The notes under the pieces: generated by a model | Told to the model about the DNA's origin: nothing | Database searches by the model: none | Seen by the model: the letters and a program-made list of their open reading frames with translations, nothing else | Source: Chondrus crispus | Taxonomy: Eukaryota > Rhodophyta > Florideophyceae > Gigartinales > Gigartinaceae | Length of the DNA: 64,000 bases | Direction: 5' to 3' | Assembly (NCBI RefSeq): GCF_000350225.1 | Contig: NW_005179272.1 | Location: 17,605-81,604 of the forward strand | Made by a program: the position numbers and the translations under genes | Part shown: positions 22,701 to 33,745 of the stretch, piece after piece | Numbering within the stretch: the stretch's first letter is position 1 | How the letters are laid out: each line of letters opens with the position of its first letter

Positions 22701-23818
22701 TTCGACTGACAGAGAGCAGAGAGAACGCAAAGTCCGGAACGTGCAATACATCTGTCAACTTGCACGGTTCGATGCGGCCATTCACATTTAACTTCAAGTG
22801 AACGTCACCACGGCCGGCAACCTTTGCACTAGCCTTGGTTCCCATCTGAACAGAGGCGGATTCAAGTGGCTCGTACGTTGCAAACAAAGATCGGTCATAT
22901 GTAATATGAGCTGTACAAGCTGAATCTACGAGCCACGAAGGCGACATCTCCAGATTGTTCGTGTGCGAAGCTTTCGACATCAGACATTCTACGACCACAT
23001 GCTGATATGCATGACAAACGACGACAGGTATGACACGTGTAAAAGCAAAAACACTCCGCGTGACGATTATACCCGCTAGGAGGAGCCAGGCGACGCCCAT
23101 TCAAATCCTTTCCCCAGCAGCGGGTTGCCGTATGGCCTGTATGACCGCAGTTCGTGCATTTGTAATCGTTTATGTCCCGATGGTACGGGGCACGATTAAC
23201 CAGAGCCGATGTCTCTGAGGAGCTAGACTTCATGTTTGCTCGTTGCTCTTCCTGCAGCAGACGACTTTTCACAAAGTCCAAACTGAATATCTTTTCCTCA
23301 TTACCGAGAGCATCAAGTGCAACGATGAGAGCCTCGAAACGGGCAGGCAGACCGTTGAGCACTGCCATGGCCATCTCCTTGTCATCGATGTTTACGCTCA
23401 TTGACTTGAGGATGGCTGCCAGCTGCTTGACACGATTGATGTATGCAAGCACCTTTTCACCGGAAAGCATCTTCACAGTGTGGAACTCACGACGTGCAGC
23501 TAGTTTGTTCAGCAAAGTGTGCCTCTCAAACACGTTGACAATAGCTTCCCACATCTCATGAGTAGTATCAACATCACGTACATGCTCAAGATGCTCATCT
23601 GATAGGGAGAGACCAATCAGTGCTTTAGCTTTACTGTCACCTCTGATCCACTTCTTACGCTCTTCCGCGCGTTCCTCACTTGGAACTCTTCCCTCAACGA
23701 TGTATTGGTCAACATCACGTAGAGCAAGCAGAAGTTGTATTTTCTGCTTCCACACGTAGAAGTTGGAGTCCGTCAGTTTGTCGATTCTGATGGATCCTCC
23801 TCCTCGTTGATCTTCCAT
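19715..23818 (-). pseudogene. E5 gag-pol, broken by LTR-A scar and the shared frameshift
   Basis: Starts at ATG 23818 (motif MEDQRGGGSIR, aaaATGG context). Gag and the zinc knuckle CTNCGHTGHTATRC are normal. At 22987-23066 an LTR-A fragment replaces about 90 bp between knuckle and protease and changes the frame. From the protease (DSACTAH) through integrase and RT (YVDD) the frame is open down to a TAA at 20368. RNase H lies in another frame (20485-19715), with the two frames overlapping by about 118 nt. This is the best-preserved RT frame of family B in the window. Confidence 0.92.
22987..23066 (-). repeat. 80-bp LTR-A scar inside E5 gag
   Basis: Matches LTR-A from about its 9th to 90th base (ttctacgaccacatgctg to ccgcgtgacga). 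It replaces the family B sequence around the gacaa site where E4 sits in E3. Flanking B sequence is missing on both sides. Confidence 0.88.
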
Positions 23819-23989
23819 TTTAGTGCAAATAAACTTCAAGTATTCGAAAATCCGTTCGGGATCCCAAGCCGTTAACCGATAGTCAACACAATAGCAAGCC
23901 CACCCGTCTAAGAAATTCGATATGAATACTATGAAGTTGCACTAGGAGAAATTTGCGAACAGATATGTGAATTTATTTGGATGAAATCC

Positions 23990-24661
23990 CTAACTATTCT
24001 GTTCACAAACTACCTTTAAGTGTGCGGCACCGTTCTCGTGGCACTTCAGGTGCCCGTGAGACTCAAAGACGCGATTGCAAGGGATACAACGCGGAGTCTC
24101 CTTAGCGTTGGCAACTTGAATGCGATGAGACCTAGACTGAACGTGGTCGTAAAAGGCCTTCGCACTATTGCCACTAACGCCGCACACTTTACAATACCGC
24201 TTATACCGCGGGCACACCTTACGATTTCTCTTGCGCTCACGCTTGAACTGCTTATCGGCGAGAACAGCCGCTTTCCGAGCAGAAAGTCGATGCTTCGTTC
24301 TCTTTACTGGTGCGGGAACAGAGCGCGGAATACGAGAAATCCTATATGGTGCACAACTCGAGGACGGACCCGGAAGCGCGAGCCGAGGTGAAGGTTGATC
24401 CTCAGGCTCAAGCACCTCAACGGATACGACCTCCGATGTCCGAACCGTTCGACCGGTGACCAGCTTCCCAGGCGCAGAGCGCACCGGTACTAATTCCAGA
24501 TCTAACACAACCCCGTAAAAACAGGTATTCACAATAAGGAATATGAAGATAATCGTCAGTAACAGATTTTGGAATTATTGCTCTTAAGAACCACCAAAAC
24601 GTGCAAAGACAATCACTTAGATGTGTAGGAAATGGAAAGAAACTCAAAACTTACTTTGCAT
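23990..24661 (-). CDS. E5 upstream ORF: double C2H2 (U1/JAZ-type) zinc-finger protein, spliced
   Basis: Predicted exon 1 is 24661-24655 (ATG CAA A), the intron 24654-24502 (153 nt, GTAAGT...TTAG), and exon 2 24501-23990. The product is 172 residues. Exon 2 alone has no in-frame ATG, and splicing supplies one in the correct frame. Residues 86-105 are strongly basic. Two fingers follow, each C-X2-C-X12-H-X5-H: Cys106/109 with His122/128, and Cys141/144 with His157/163. That spacing is typical of U1-like and JAZ-type fingers, many of which bind RNA or dsRNA. The frame is intact. Such an ORF between PBS and gag is unusual for copia elements. The function is unknown. Confidence 0.75.
24502..24654 (-). 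other. Predicted 153-nt intron of the E5 upstream ORF
   Basis: The donor AAA|GTAAGT and the acceptor TTGTGTTAG|AT are conserved with exactly the same 153-nt length in E3, E6, E7 and E9. Not proven by transcripts. Confidence 0.6.
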
Positions 24662-25024
24662 GAGAGAACGAAGAAAAACCAAATGCGAGATTGACGACGA
24701 CGGCGGTAGCGGGAGCGCAAACGAAGACGAAGACCAAAGACAGAGACAGCAGCAAGAACCACAGCAAGAACGAAAGCCAAACCAAGAACGAAGACAACGA
24801 AGACAGCGGGGGCGATGACCAACACCAATTCACACAAGAGAGCAAGAACGACAGCAGCAGCGAAAACCAAAACCAAGAACGACGGCAAGAACGAGAGCGA
24901 CAACGACAGCGAGAAGACCAGCGGAAAGAACGACGAGAAACGGCAGCGAAAACGACAGCGACAACGACGGCAGAAACAACGGAACGAGAACGACAGACTC
25001 ATGCAGTGAAACGACAGCGAGAGA

Positions 25025-25038
25025 CTGGGCCCATAACC
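25025..25038 (-). promoter_or_regulatory. E5 primer-binding site
   Basis: ggttatgggcccag on the minus strand, directly inside the 5' LTR. Confidence 0.92.
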
Positions 25039-26302
25039 TAATGGTAGGTTTGGAGGGGCAAGGGAAAGAAGGAAGGCAGGTTGATGTGTGTGAGTGAAGG
25101 AGTTGGTGCCGAGGTTTACTTTGAAGCCGTTTTCCTGCAATACTTATACACTTGGAGTGCTACACTATCGCTCTACTCCGACTCCCAGTAAACCATACTC
25201 TACTATGCGCGACCAAGCGCGGTCCTCTTGTGGCCCGACCATACTGTTCGATTTCCACCTTACGAATCGATTCGTAACTATTAGCTCACAACTATTTCTA
25301 CACATTCCAAATGACTGTAAACCATGGCCCTATGCATGCAACTGTTTCACACCTTACTAATCTGCATCCAGTCATGCCAGACTTCATTGTTGTGCAACGA
25401 ACAACTTGGCCCTTGTCTATTTCCAACAACGCAAACGTCTTTCATATCACAATCGCCATACGTATCCTTGTTTCTCACCTTACTAATTTCGCCAAGCACT
25501 GTCAGATAATTATGGCAAGTTATAACAATGTGCATCCAGACTTTCTACACAACTCACATGAGAATACATGTAAATCACACGAGTACTGTCATGAACTTGC
25601 ATCCAACGGCGCACCATGACGAGAGCACAGTGCAACGGCGCGTGCTCACGCAAGACTCGCATACAGCGTGACGCGTACACAGAATAATCGCACAACTGTA
25701 TTCCTCTCGCGACAAGTACTTGTTGTACTTTTGATTCACATGTACTGTACTCGGACACGCGCAGGATCGCAAACAGTCTGACACTGTAAAACTGTAAACC
25801 CTCATGTGCATACACCTGGATGCGTGTACATGTGTACGTACACGAATCCACCTGGCGACGTGTACATGTGTACACGGCATACATGTGTCCCGCCCGGGGG
25901 CCCCATGCAATTACCCATTACGACCATGGCAAACCACTTGAAACCCCCAAAACAACGTAATTATGGCATATACAGGCCATTTAAAGTACATCACAAGGCC
26001 AATGACGCACACGTGGACAACGCTCGACCAATAGATTTGCAGCATTAGACCTGAGGACCAATAGAATTGCAGTATTTCCTGTGTAGTCTATAGTGCTACG
26101 GGCCAAGGTTCCACTTGGCAAAACTATGCAAATTTGCATGACCCTCCGAGAGGCCACTTTCGTCCCCGGAACCCCAAAATCTGGGATTTTACACGTGTCA
26201 TGTCGTGATATGGGTAAGAGCGCCCGGACCGTGCAGTCATGTACACGTGTCACTCGATTTTGACCTTTTCAGATAACAGCATGTGGTCGCACATTTTCAA
26301 TA
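25039..26302 (-). repeat. LTR-B, 5' LTR of E5 (1264 bp)
   Basis: Pair of 18441-19703. Followed by the cccaa duplication (26303-26307) and then E4 pol. Confidence 0.95.
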
Positions 26303-26307
26303 CCCAA
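26303..26307. repeat. Target-site duplication of E5, right copy
   Basis: cccaa, pair of 18436-18440. Confidence 0.92.
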
Positions 26308-27880
26308 CACTTTCAACCAGGCAACCAACGGTCCTAGAGCTGCATTTTGGCAGACCGGCATTGACAAAGAACTTGCCTCGCAGACTAAGAATCGGACTTG
26401 GAAACTTGTTCCTCGATCTGAGGCGTCAAACATCTTGACATCTCGATGGGTTTTCAATGTCAAGCAACTGCCTGATGCAAATGGAAATATAGTTGAAAGT
26501 GCAAAAGCCAGACTTGTTGCTCGTGGATTCCAGCAAGTCCAAGGTCTTGACTATACTGAGACATATGCCCCTGTCATAAAGTTTACCACTATTCGTCTAC
26601 TTCTTGCCTTAGTTGCTCATTACGACCTCGAACTTCATCAGATGGATGTCGTGACTGCGTTTTTGAACGGCGACTTGGATGAAGACATCTACATGGAGCA
26701 ACCCGAAGGGTGCATTGACAAAAGCAAAACTGATCACGTGTGCAAACTTTTGAAAGCACTTTACGGTCTTAAACAAGCACATCGTCAATGGCATGCCAAA
26801 GTGGATGATTTCTTAATTGGTGAATTGGGATTCGAGACTTCGCGTAGTGATCCTTGTCTCTACATTAAACGCATCGGTAACACTATCATGCTGATTGAAC
26901 TTTATGTCGATGACTTGTTACTCGCCGGTAGTGATATCGATGCCATCAAATGGATGAAGGGGGAGCTTCATAACCGGTTTGAGATGAAAGACCTTGGTGA
27001 AGCAAAAGTCTGCATTGGTCTTGAAATTCAAAGGGATCGCAGCGCCAAGACTTTGAGTCTCACTCAAACTAAGTATGCATCAAAAGTGCTTGAGCGTTTT
27101 GGAATGTCAACGTGTAACCCCTCTCTGACTCCAATGGAACAAGGTCACACAACCACGATTTCAACCGAAAACGACTCCGAAACAAATGTACCGTATCGTG
27201 AGGCAGTGAGATCCCTGATGTACTTGATGGTTGGCACTCGTCCAGACTTGGCATATGCGATTGGAAAGCTTTCTCAACATTCTGCCAACCCATGTGAGTC
27301 ACACTGGGCAGGTGTGAAACGGGTAATGCGATACGTGCAAGGGACTCGAAACTTAGGAATCGTGTTTGACAATAAATCTAAATCGCCGGAGTTGTTCGGC
27401 TTCAGTGATGCTGACTGGGCCGGTTGTTCAGACTCTCGCAAGTCGACCAGCGGATATGTTTTCAAGTTCTGCGGTGGAGCGATCAGTTGGAGTTCCCGGA
27501 AACAGACTGTGGTTGCAACTTCGACGTGTGAAGCTGAGTACATTGCACTATGTGAAGCGTGTAAGGAGGCGACTTGGTTGCGTCAAGTGGTTGCTGATGT
27601 TCTTGGACTTGATTCTGATCCCACGATTGTGATGGGGTGTGACAATGCAGGGACTATTTCGTATGCACAGAATGAATCGGTCAACCGTCGTAACAAACAT
27701 GTTGATGTGAAATACCACTATGTACGAGATGCAATTAAGAGAAACGTCATTTCTTTGTCACATTGCCCGACCACTTCCATGCCTGCAGATATCCTGACGA
27801 AAGCACTTGGGCGAGTTCTGTTCCAGAAGTTTGTAGAACTTCTAGGGCTTGCAGTAGCTACTTCTGGTAAAAGCATGTGA
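26308..27880 (+). CDS. E4 gag-pol, 3' part (RT and RNase H)
   Basis: Continues the frame interrupted at 18440. It encodes copia RT (FTTIRLLLALVAHYD, DVVTAFLNGDLDEDIYMEQ, LYVDDLLLAG) and RNase H (FSDADWAGC, TCEAEYIAL, CDNAGTISY, NKHVDVKYHYVRD), ending LLGLAVATSGKSM with TGA at 27878-27880. No stop or shift is seen. Compared with E8 and E11 it has private changes near the active site (IELYVDD for IALYVDD), LHNRF for LNKRF, and Arg for Gly in AVGSLMYL. The enzyme may therefore be impaired even without E5. Confidence 0.94.
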
Positions 27881-27891
27881 TCGAGGGGGAG
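27881..27891 (+). promoter_or_regulatory. E4 polypurine tract
   Basis: tcgagggggag between the pol stop and the 3' LTR. The same tract occurs in the TRIM at 33966-33976. Confidence 0.88.
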
Positions 27892-28830
27892 TGTTGTAAT
27901 TCTACGACCACATGCTGATATGCATGACACACGACGACAGGTATGACACGTGTAAAAGCAAAAACACTCCGCGTGACGAGCTGAGCAAGTTTGATTTTCA
28001 ACGTGTACACGTGTGATTTCTGGACACGGTTGCACTTTACCGTACTTCAGGAGCACGTTTAGTTTTCAACGTGTACACGTGTGAAATATGTACACGGTTG
28101 CCGTGTACAGTACAATGTGAGCATGTTTCATTTTCTTCGCCCGACACCTGTATGACCTGGACACATGTCCTCATTACACTGTCGGACGCGTACAGTACGC
28201 TTGCAGTCTTACAGACAAAGTGTAGAACCTTGGTGGCGGGTGCCTGGCACGTGCCAAAGGTTTACAGCGTCCATGGAGTGCAGCACGGGTACAGCAGGGC
28301 ACAAAGATACCGTTGCGCGAGTTTTGAATTCGTAAGGCGAAATGTGCACTGTTGTAATTGACAGTGGACAGGACCTCACGAGAGATTCAGATTCATAAGG
28401 CAACGTGTGGGCTGTAAACAGTCCTTCCAGGATTGATTTGAATTCGTAAGGCAACGTGTGAGCTGTAAACGTGCCTTACGAATTTGTGCCACGCTGGATT
28501 TGGAATAGTAAGGGAATTTGTGCTTTGCTGTGCTTTGTTGTACTGCCTTACTAATTTCTCCGTCATGACAGTGGTAATTCGTAAGGCGGTTTTCTGTTCT
28601 GTTTGTTGGGCCATCGCCAGTTTGGCTGAGTAGCAAGACGGGCACATGTGTTAGAGCCAATACATTTGTAGTATGTGTGTCGTAGTGTTTGGTAGTAGAG
28701 TTCTAGAAGATTGCAGAAGTGTATAAGTAGTGCCAGAAGTTGGCGACTCGAAGTAAATCGGTACCCAATCCTTCAACTTCACCCCATCAACCGTCCTTCG
28801 ATTTCCCTTTGCCCCGCTGACCTTCCAGTA
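27892..28830 (+). repeat. LTR-A, 3' LTR of E4 (939 bp)
   Basis: Pair of 13834-14772 and of equal length. It ends ccagta and is followed by the gacaa duplication (28831-28835) and E3 gag. Confidence 0.95.
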
Positions 28831-28835
28831 GACAA

Positions 28836-29619
28836 ATGCAGATTGTTTCTGCTGAGACATACGCGGTTTATATCCGCTAGGAGGAGCCGGGCGACGCCCA
28901 TTCAAATCCTTTCCCCAGCAGCGGGTTGCCGTATGGCCTGTATGACCGCAGTTCGTGCATTTGTAATCGTTTATGTCCCGATTGTTCGGGGCACGATTAA
29001 CCAGAGCCGATGTCTGTGAGGAGCTACACTTCATGTTTGCTCGTTGCTCTTCCTGCAGCAGACGACTTTTCACAAAGTCCAAACTGAATATCTTTTCCTC
29101 ATTACCGAGAGCATCAAGTGCAACGATGAGAGCCTCGAAACGGGCAGGCAGACCGTTGAGCACTGCCATGGCCATCTCCTTGTCATCGATGTTTACGCTC
29201 ATTGACTTGAGGATGGCTGCCAGCTGCTTGACACGATTGATGTATGCAAGCACCTTTTCACCGGAAAGCATCTTCACAGTGTGGAACTCACGACGTGCAG
29301 CTAGTTTGTTCAGCAAAGTGTGCCTCTCAAACACGTTGACAATAGCTTCCCACATCTCATGAGTAGTATCAACATCACGTACATGCTCAAGATGCTCATC
29401 TGATAGGGAGAGACCAATCAGTGCTTTAGCTTTACTGTCACCTCTGATCCACTTCTTACGCTCTTCCGCGCGTTCCTCACTTGGAACTCTTCCCTCAACG
29501 ATGTATTGGTCAACATCACGTAGAGCAAGCAGAAGTTGTATTTTCTGCTTCCACACGTAGAAGTTGGAGTCCGTCAGTTTGTCGATTCTGATGGATCCTC
29601 CTCCTCGTTGATCTTCCAT
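28836..29619 (-). CDS. E3 gag (5' part of gag-pol, cut by E4)
   Basis: Starts at ATG 29619 (MEDQRGGGSIR). It covers the copia gag helical domain (NFYVWKQKIQLLLALRDVDQ) and the zinc knuckle CTNCGHTGHTATRC near residue 230, then runs to KPRMSQQKQSAFV, where E4 begins. The normal continuation is on the far side of E4 (13828 downward). This stretch has no stops and is almost identical to E5 gag. Confidence 0.93.
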
Positions 29620-30825
29620 TTTAGTGCAAATAAACTTCAAGTATTCGAAAATCCGTTCGGGATCCCAAGCCGTTAACCGATAGTCAACACAATAGCAAGC
29701 CCACCCGTCTAAGAAATTCGATATGAATACTATGAAGTTGCACTAGGAGAAATTTGCGAACAGATATGTGAATTTATTTGGATGAAATCCCTAACTATTC
29801 TGTTCACAAACTACCTTTAAGTGTGCGGCACCGTTCTCGTGGCACTTCAGGTGCCCGTGAGACTCAAAGACGCGATTGCAAGGGATACAACGCGGAGTCT
29901 CCTTAGCGTTGGCAACTTGAATGCGATGAGACCTAGACTGAACGTGGTCGTAAAAGGCCTTCGCACTATTGCCACTAACGCCGCACACTTTACAATACCG
30001 CTTATACCGCGGGCACACCTTACGATTTCTCTTGCGCTCACGCTTGAACTGCTTATCGGCGAGAACAGCCGCTTTCCGAGCAGAAAGTCGATGCGTCGTT
30101 CTCTTTACTGGTGCGGGAACAGAGCGCGGAATACGAGAAATCCTATATGGTGCGCAACTCGAGGACGGACCCGGAAGCGCGAGCCGAGGTGAAGGTTGAT
30201 CCTCAGGCTCAAGCACCTCAACGGATACGACCTCCGATGTCCGAACCGTTCGACCGGTGACCAGCTTCCCAGGCGCAGAGCGCACCGGTACTAATTCCAG
30301 ATCTAACACAACCCCGTAAAAACAGGTATTCACAATAAGGAATATGAAGATAATCGTCAGTAACAGATTTTGGAATTATTGCTCTTAAGAACCACCAAAA
30401 CGTGCAAAGACAATCACTTAGATGTGTAGGAAATGGAAAGAAACTCAAAACTTACTTTGCATGAGAGAACGAAGAAAAACCAAATGCGAGATTGACGACG
30501 ACGGCGGTAGCGGGAGCGCAAACGAAGACGAAGACCAAAGACAGAGACAGCAGCAAGAACCACAGCAAGAACGAAAGCCAAACCAAGAACGAAGACAACG
30601 AAGACAGCGGGGGCGATGACCAACACCAATTCACACAAGAGAGCAAGAACGACAGCAGCAGCGAAAACCAAAACCAAGAACGACGGCAAGAACGAGAGCG
30701 ACAACGACAGCGAGAAGACCAGCGGAAAGAACGACGAGAAACGGCAGCGAAAACGACAGCGACAACGACGGCAGAAACAACGGAACGAGAACGACAGACT
30801 CATGCAGTGAAACGACAGCGAGAGA
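29620..30825 (-). other. E3 5' leader of family B
   Basis: Same organisation as the E5 leader and nearly identical to it: low-complexity part, zinc-finger ORF, spacer, and the block shared with family A (around 29661-29710, one mismatch). Confidence 0.75.
29791..30462 (-). CDS. E3 upstream ORF: double C2H2 zinc-finger protein, spliced
   Basis: Exon 1 is 30462-30456, the intron 30455-30303 (153 nt), and exon 2 30302-29791, giving 172 residues. It differs from the E5 copy by a Lys to Thr change near residue 72. Both fingers keep all eight Cys/His ligands (C-X2-C-X12-H-X5-H twice). The frame is intact although gag-pol of this element is destroyed, which fits either recent death of the element or selection on this ORF. 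Confidence 0.75.
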
Positions 30826-30839
30826 CTGGGCCCATAACC
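30826..30839 (-). promoter_or_regulatory. E3 primer-binding site
   Basis: ggttatgggcccag on the minus strand next to the 5' LTR. Confidence 0.92.
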
Positions 30840-32102
30840 TAATGGTAGGTTCGGAGGGGCAAGGGAAAGAAGGAAGGCAGGTTGATGTGTGTGAGTGAAG
30901 GAGTTGGTGCCGAGGTTTACTTTGAAGCCGTTTTCCTGCAATACTTATACACTTGGAGTGCTACACTATCGCTCTACTCCGACTCCCAGTAAACCATACT
31001 CTACTATGCGCGACCAAGCGCGGTCCTCTTGTGGCCCGACCATACTGTTCGATTTCCACCTTACGAATCGATTCGTAACTATTAGCTCACAACTATTTCT
31101 ACACATTCCAAATGACTGTAAACCATGGCCCTATGCATGCAACTGTTTCACACCTTACTAATCTGCATCCAGTCATGCCAGACTTCATTGTTGTGCAACG
31201 AACAACTTGGCACTTGTCTATTTCCAACAACGCAAACGTCTTTCATATCACAATCGCCATACGTATCCTTGTTTCTCACCTTACTAATTTCGCCAAGCAC
31301 TGTCAGATAATTATGGCAAGTTATAACAATGTGCATCCAGACTTTCTACACAACTCACATGAGAATACATGTAAATCACACGAGTACTGTCATGAACTTG
31401 CATCCAACGGCGCACCATGACGAGAGCACAGTGCAACGGCGCGTGCTCACGCAAGACTCGCATACAGCGTGACGCGTACACAGAATAATCGCACAACTGT
31501 ATTCCTCTCGCGACAAGTACTTGTTGTACTTTTGATTCACATGTACTGTACTCGGACACGCGCAGGATCGCAAACAGTCTGACACTGTAAAACTGTAAAC
31601 CCTCATGTGCATACACCTGGATGCGTGTACATGTGTACGTACACGAATCCACCTGGCGACGTGTACATGTGTACACGGCATACATGTGTCCTGCCCGGGG
31701 GCCCATGCAATTACCCATTACGACCATGGCAAACCACTTGAAACCCCCAAAACAACGTAATTATGGCATATACAGGCCATTTAAAGTACATCACAAGGCC
31801 AATGACGCACACGTGGACAACGCTCGACCAATAGATTTGCAGCATTAGACCTGAGGACCAATAGAATTGCAGTATTTCCTGTGTAGTCTATAGTGCTACG
31901 GGCCAAGGTTCCACTTGGCAAAACTATGCAAATTTGCATGACCCTCCGAGAGGCCACTTTCGTCCCCGGAACCCCAAAATCTGGGATTTTACACGTGTCA
32001 TGTCGTGATATGGGTAAGAGCGCCCGGACCGTGCAGTCATGTACACGTGTCACTCGATTTTGCACTTTCCAGATAACAGCATGTGGTCGCACATTTTCAA
32101 TA
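30840..32102 (-). repeat. LTR-B, 5' LTR of E3 (1263 bp), with an LTR-D-like start
   Basis: Standard LTR-B except that its first 50 bp (32102 down to about 32053, minus strand) match LTR-D exactly (ctggaaagtgcaaaatcgag) where other LTR-B copies have ctgaaaaggtcaaaatcgag. It adjoins E9 with no matching duplication. Confidence 0.88.
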
Positions 32103-32677
32103 GGTCAGGTGTGAAACGTGTTTTGAGATACTTGCGTGGGTCCCAGCATCTTGGAATAGTGTTTGGAAAAGATGATCTTGGTACAGAACTTCATGGGTAA
32201 AGCGACGCAGATTGGGGTGGATGCCTTGAATCACGAAAATCAACGAGTGGGTACGTGTTCAAGCTTTGTGATGGGCCTATCAGTTGGGCTTCCCGGAAAC
32301 AAACAGTAGTTGCAAAGTCTAGTTGTGAGGCAGAATACATCGCACTCAGTGAAGCATGCAAAGAGGCTGCGTGGCTTCGACGCTTCCATGCCGATGTACT
32401 TGGTGCGAATTCGGATCCAACAATTCGCGTTGGATGTGACAACGCTGGTACGATTGCGTTTGCTCAGAACGAATCTACAAATCGTCGCAACAAGCACATT
32501 GATATTACGTATCATTTTGTTCGAGATGCGGTGCAGCGAAAACTGGTCACATTGTACCATTGTCCGACAACAGAAATGCCAGCCGATATGCTGACCAAAC
32601 CACTTGGTCGCGTGTTGTTTGAAAAGTTCGTGGGCATGGTTGGGCTTTCCGAGTGCAAAGCTGCCCAAAGCAATTGA
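32103..32677 (+). pseudogene. E9 pol fragment (RNase H end of family B)
   Basis: Plus strand. It starts mid-domain at GVKRVLRYLRGSQ, runs through the RNase H motifs (SDADWGG, SSCEAEYIALSEA, DNAGTIAF, HIDITYHFVRD) and ends at TGA 32675-32677. A TAA at about 32198-32200 (HG then stop, in place of Tyr or Asn) breaks the frame. Everything upstream is missing. Confidence 0.9.
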
Positions 32678-32688
32678 TCGAGGGGAGG
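32678..32688 (+). promoter_or_regulatory. E9 polypurine tract
   Basis: tcgaggggagg between the pol stop and LTR-D. Confidence 0.8.
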
Positions 32689-33745
32689 TATTGAAAATGT
32701 GCGACCACATGCTGTTATCTGGAAAGTGCAAAATCGAGCCACACGTGTACATGACTCGACGGTCCGGACCCTCATTCTATATCACCACATGACACGTGTA
32801 AATTCTCAGATTTTGGGGTTCTGGGGACGAAAGTGGACTTTTGGAGGGTTATGCAAATTTGCATAAATGCCGAAAATTTGCATTTGGCCCGAACCGTTAT
32901 AGGGCTACACAGGCAATACTGCAAATCTATTGGGTGTCGGTTCGAATGCTGAAATTCTATTGGTCTGTTATTGTCCACTTATATGCAGTCATGCTGGTGA
33001 TATATCTTGAATGATCGGTATACGTTTTAATTACATCATTTCGGGGGTTTCAAGTTGTTCACCATGGTTGTAATAGGTAATTACGTGTGGCCTTGGCGCT
33101 GGACACTTGTGTGCGGTGTACACATGTACACATCGCCAGGTTGCTGCGTGTACGTACACTTGTACACGTCGCCTACATACGGTCCGGCGCGTGTCCGAGC
33201 ACAGTACATGTGAATTAAAAGTACAACAAGTATTTCTCGCAAGAGACATGTACTTACGTGAGTATTCAGTGTACGCGTCACGCTGTATGCGACCCTTGCA
33301 TCAGCATGCGCCGTTGTACTACACTCTCGTCAGCATGCGACGTTGTACTGTGCTCTCGTTATGGTGCGCCGTTGGATGCAAGTTCATGACAGTACTCGTG
33401 TGATTCACATCGGATATCACGCGAGATGTGTAGAAAGTCTGGATGCACATTGTTGCTATCCGTGATAGTTGTCTGGTAGTGTGTACCGAAATTAGTAAGG
33501 TACGAAACAAGGGCATGTATGGGGACTGAGATATGACAGGACTTTGCGTTGTTGGAAATAGAGAGATGCCAAGTTGTTCATTGTGCAAGAATATATTCTG
33601 TCATGTCTGGATGCAGATTGGTAAGGTGTGAAACGATTGCATGCATAGGGCCATGGTTTACAGTCACTCGAAATGTGTAGAAACTGTTGTGCAGTGATAG
33701 TCTGTTGAAATAGTGAGCGCGCCCAAGGGGACACCAAGAAGCCAG

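Larger units (their letters stand above)
23819..25024 (-). other. E5 5' leader of family B
   Basis: From the PBS: about 330 bp of low-complexity sequence (cgttcttgccgtcg-like), the spliced zinc-finger ORF, a spacer, then the block shared with family A ending 40 bp before the gag ATG. Antisense polar frames across the low-complexity part are composition artefacts. Confidence 0.75.
18441..26302 (-). mobile_element. E5, full-length family B copia element (7.9 kb)
   Basis: Minus orientation within E4. 5' LTR 25039-26302, PBS 25025-25038, leader with the spliced zinc-finger ORF, gag-pol 23818-19715, polypurine tract 19704-19714, 3' LTR 18441-19703. A 5-bp duplication (cccaa) flanks it. The LTRs differ at about ten places by eye, so it is younger than E4, as nesting demands. 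Its gag carries an 80-bp scar of LTR-A. Confidence 0.95.
13834..28830 (+). mobile_element. E4, full-length family A copia element, split by E5
   Basis: 5' LTR 13834-14772, PBS, 1.1-kb leader, gag-pol in two parts (15904-18440 and 26308-27880), polypurine tract and 3' LTR 27892-28830. Both LTRs are 939 bp. By eye about twenty substitutions separate them, mostly in the first half, so the insertion is not very recent. It sits in gag of E3 with a 5-bp duplication (gacaa) and carries E5 with its own duplication (cccaa). Confidence 0.94.
9235..32102 (-). mobile_element. E3, full-length family B copia element, split by E4
   Basis: Minus orientation. The 3' LTR is 9235-10497 and the 5' LTR 30840-32102, with PBS, leader, zinc-finger ORF and gag-pol between. 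E4 occupies 13834-28830 inside its gag, flanked by gacaa on both sides. Without E4 the element is about 7.9 kb. The outer flanks do not match each other: catgt on the left belongs to B integrase (E2), and ggtca on the right to B RNase H in the opposite orientation (E9). The ends have therefore been rearranged, or the assembly joined different copies. Confidence 0.85.

Noticed and set aside
24621-25041. Polar antisense frames (Gln/Arg/Lys-rich) across the family B leader, repeated in E3, E5, E6, E7 and E9
   Set aside because: They run against the element, start mostly at non-ATG codons and arise from the low-complexity cgt/ctt-rich leader, where several frames are open at once.
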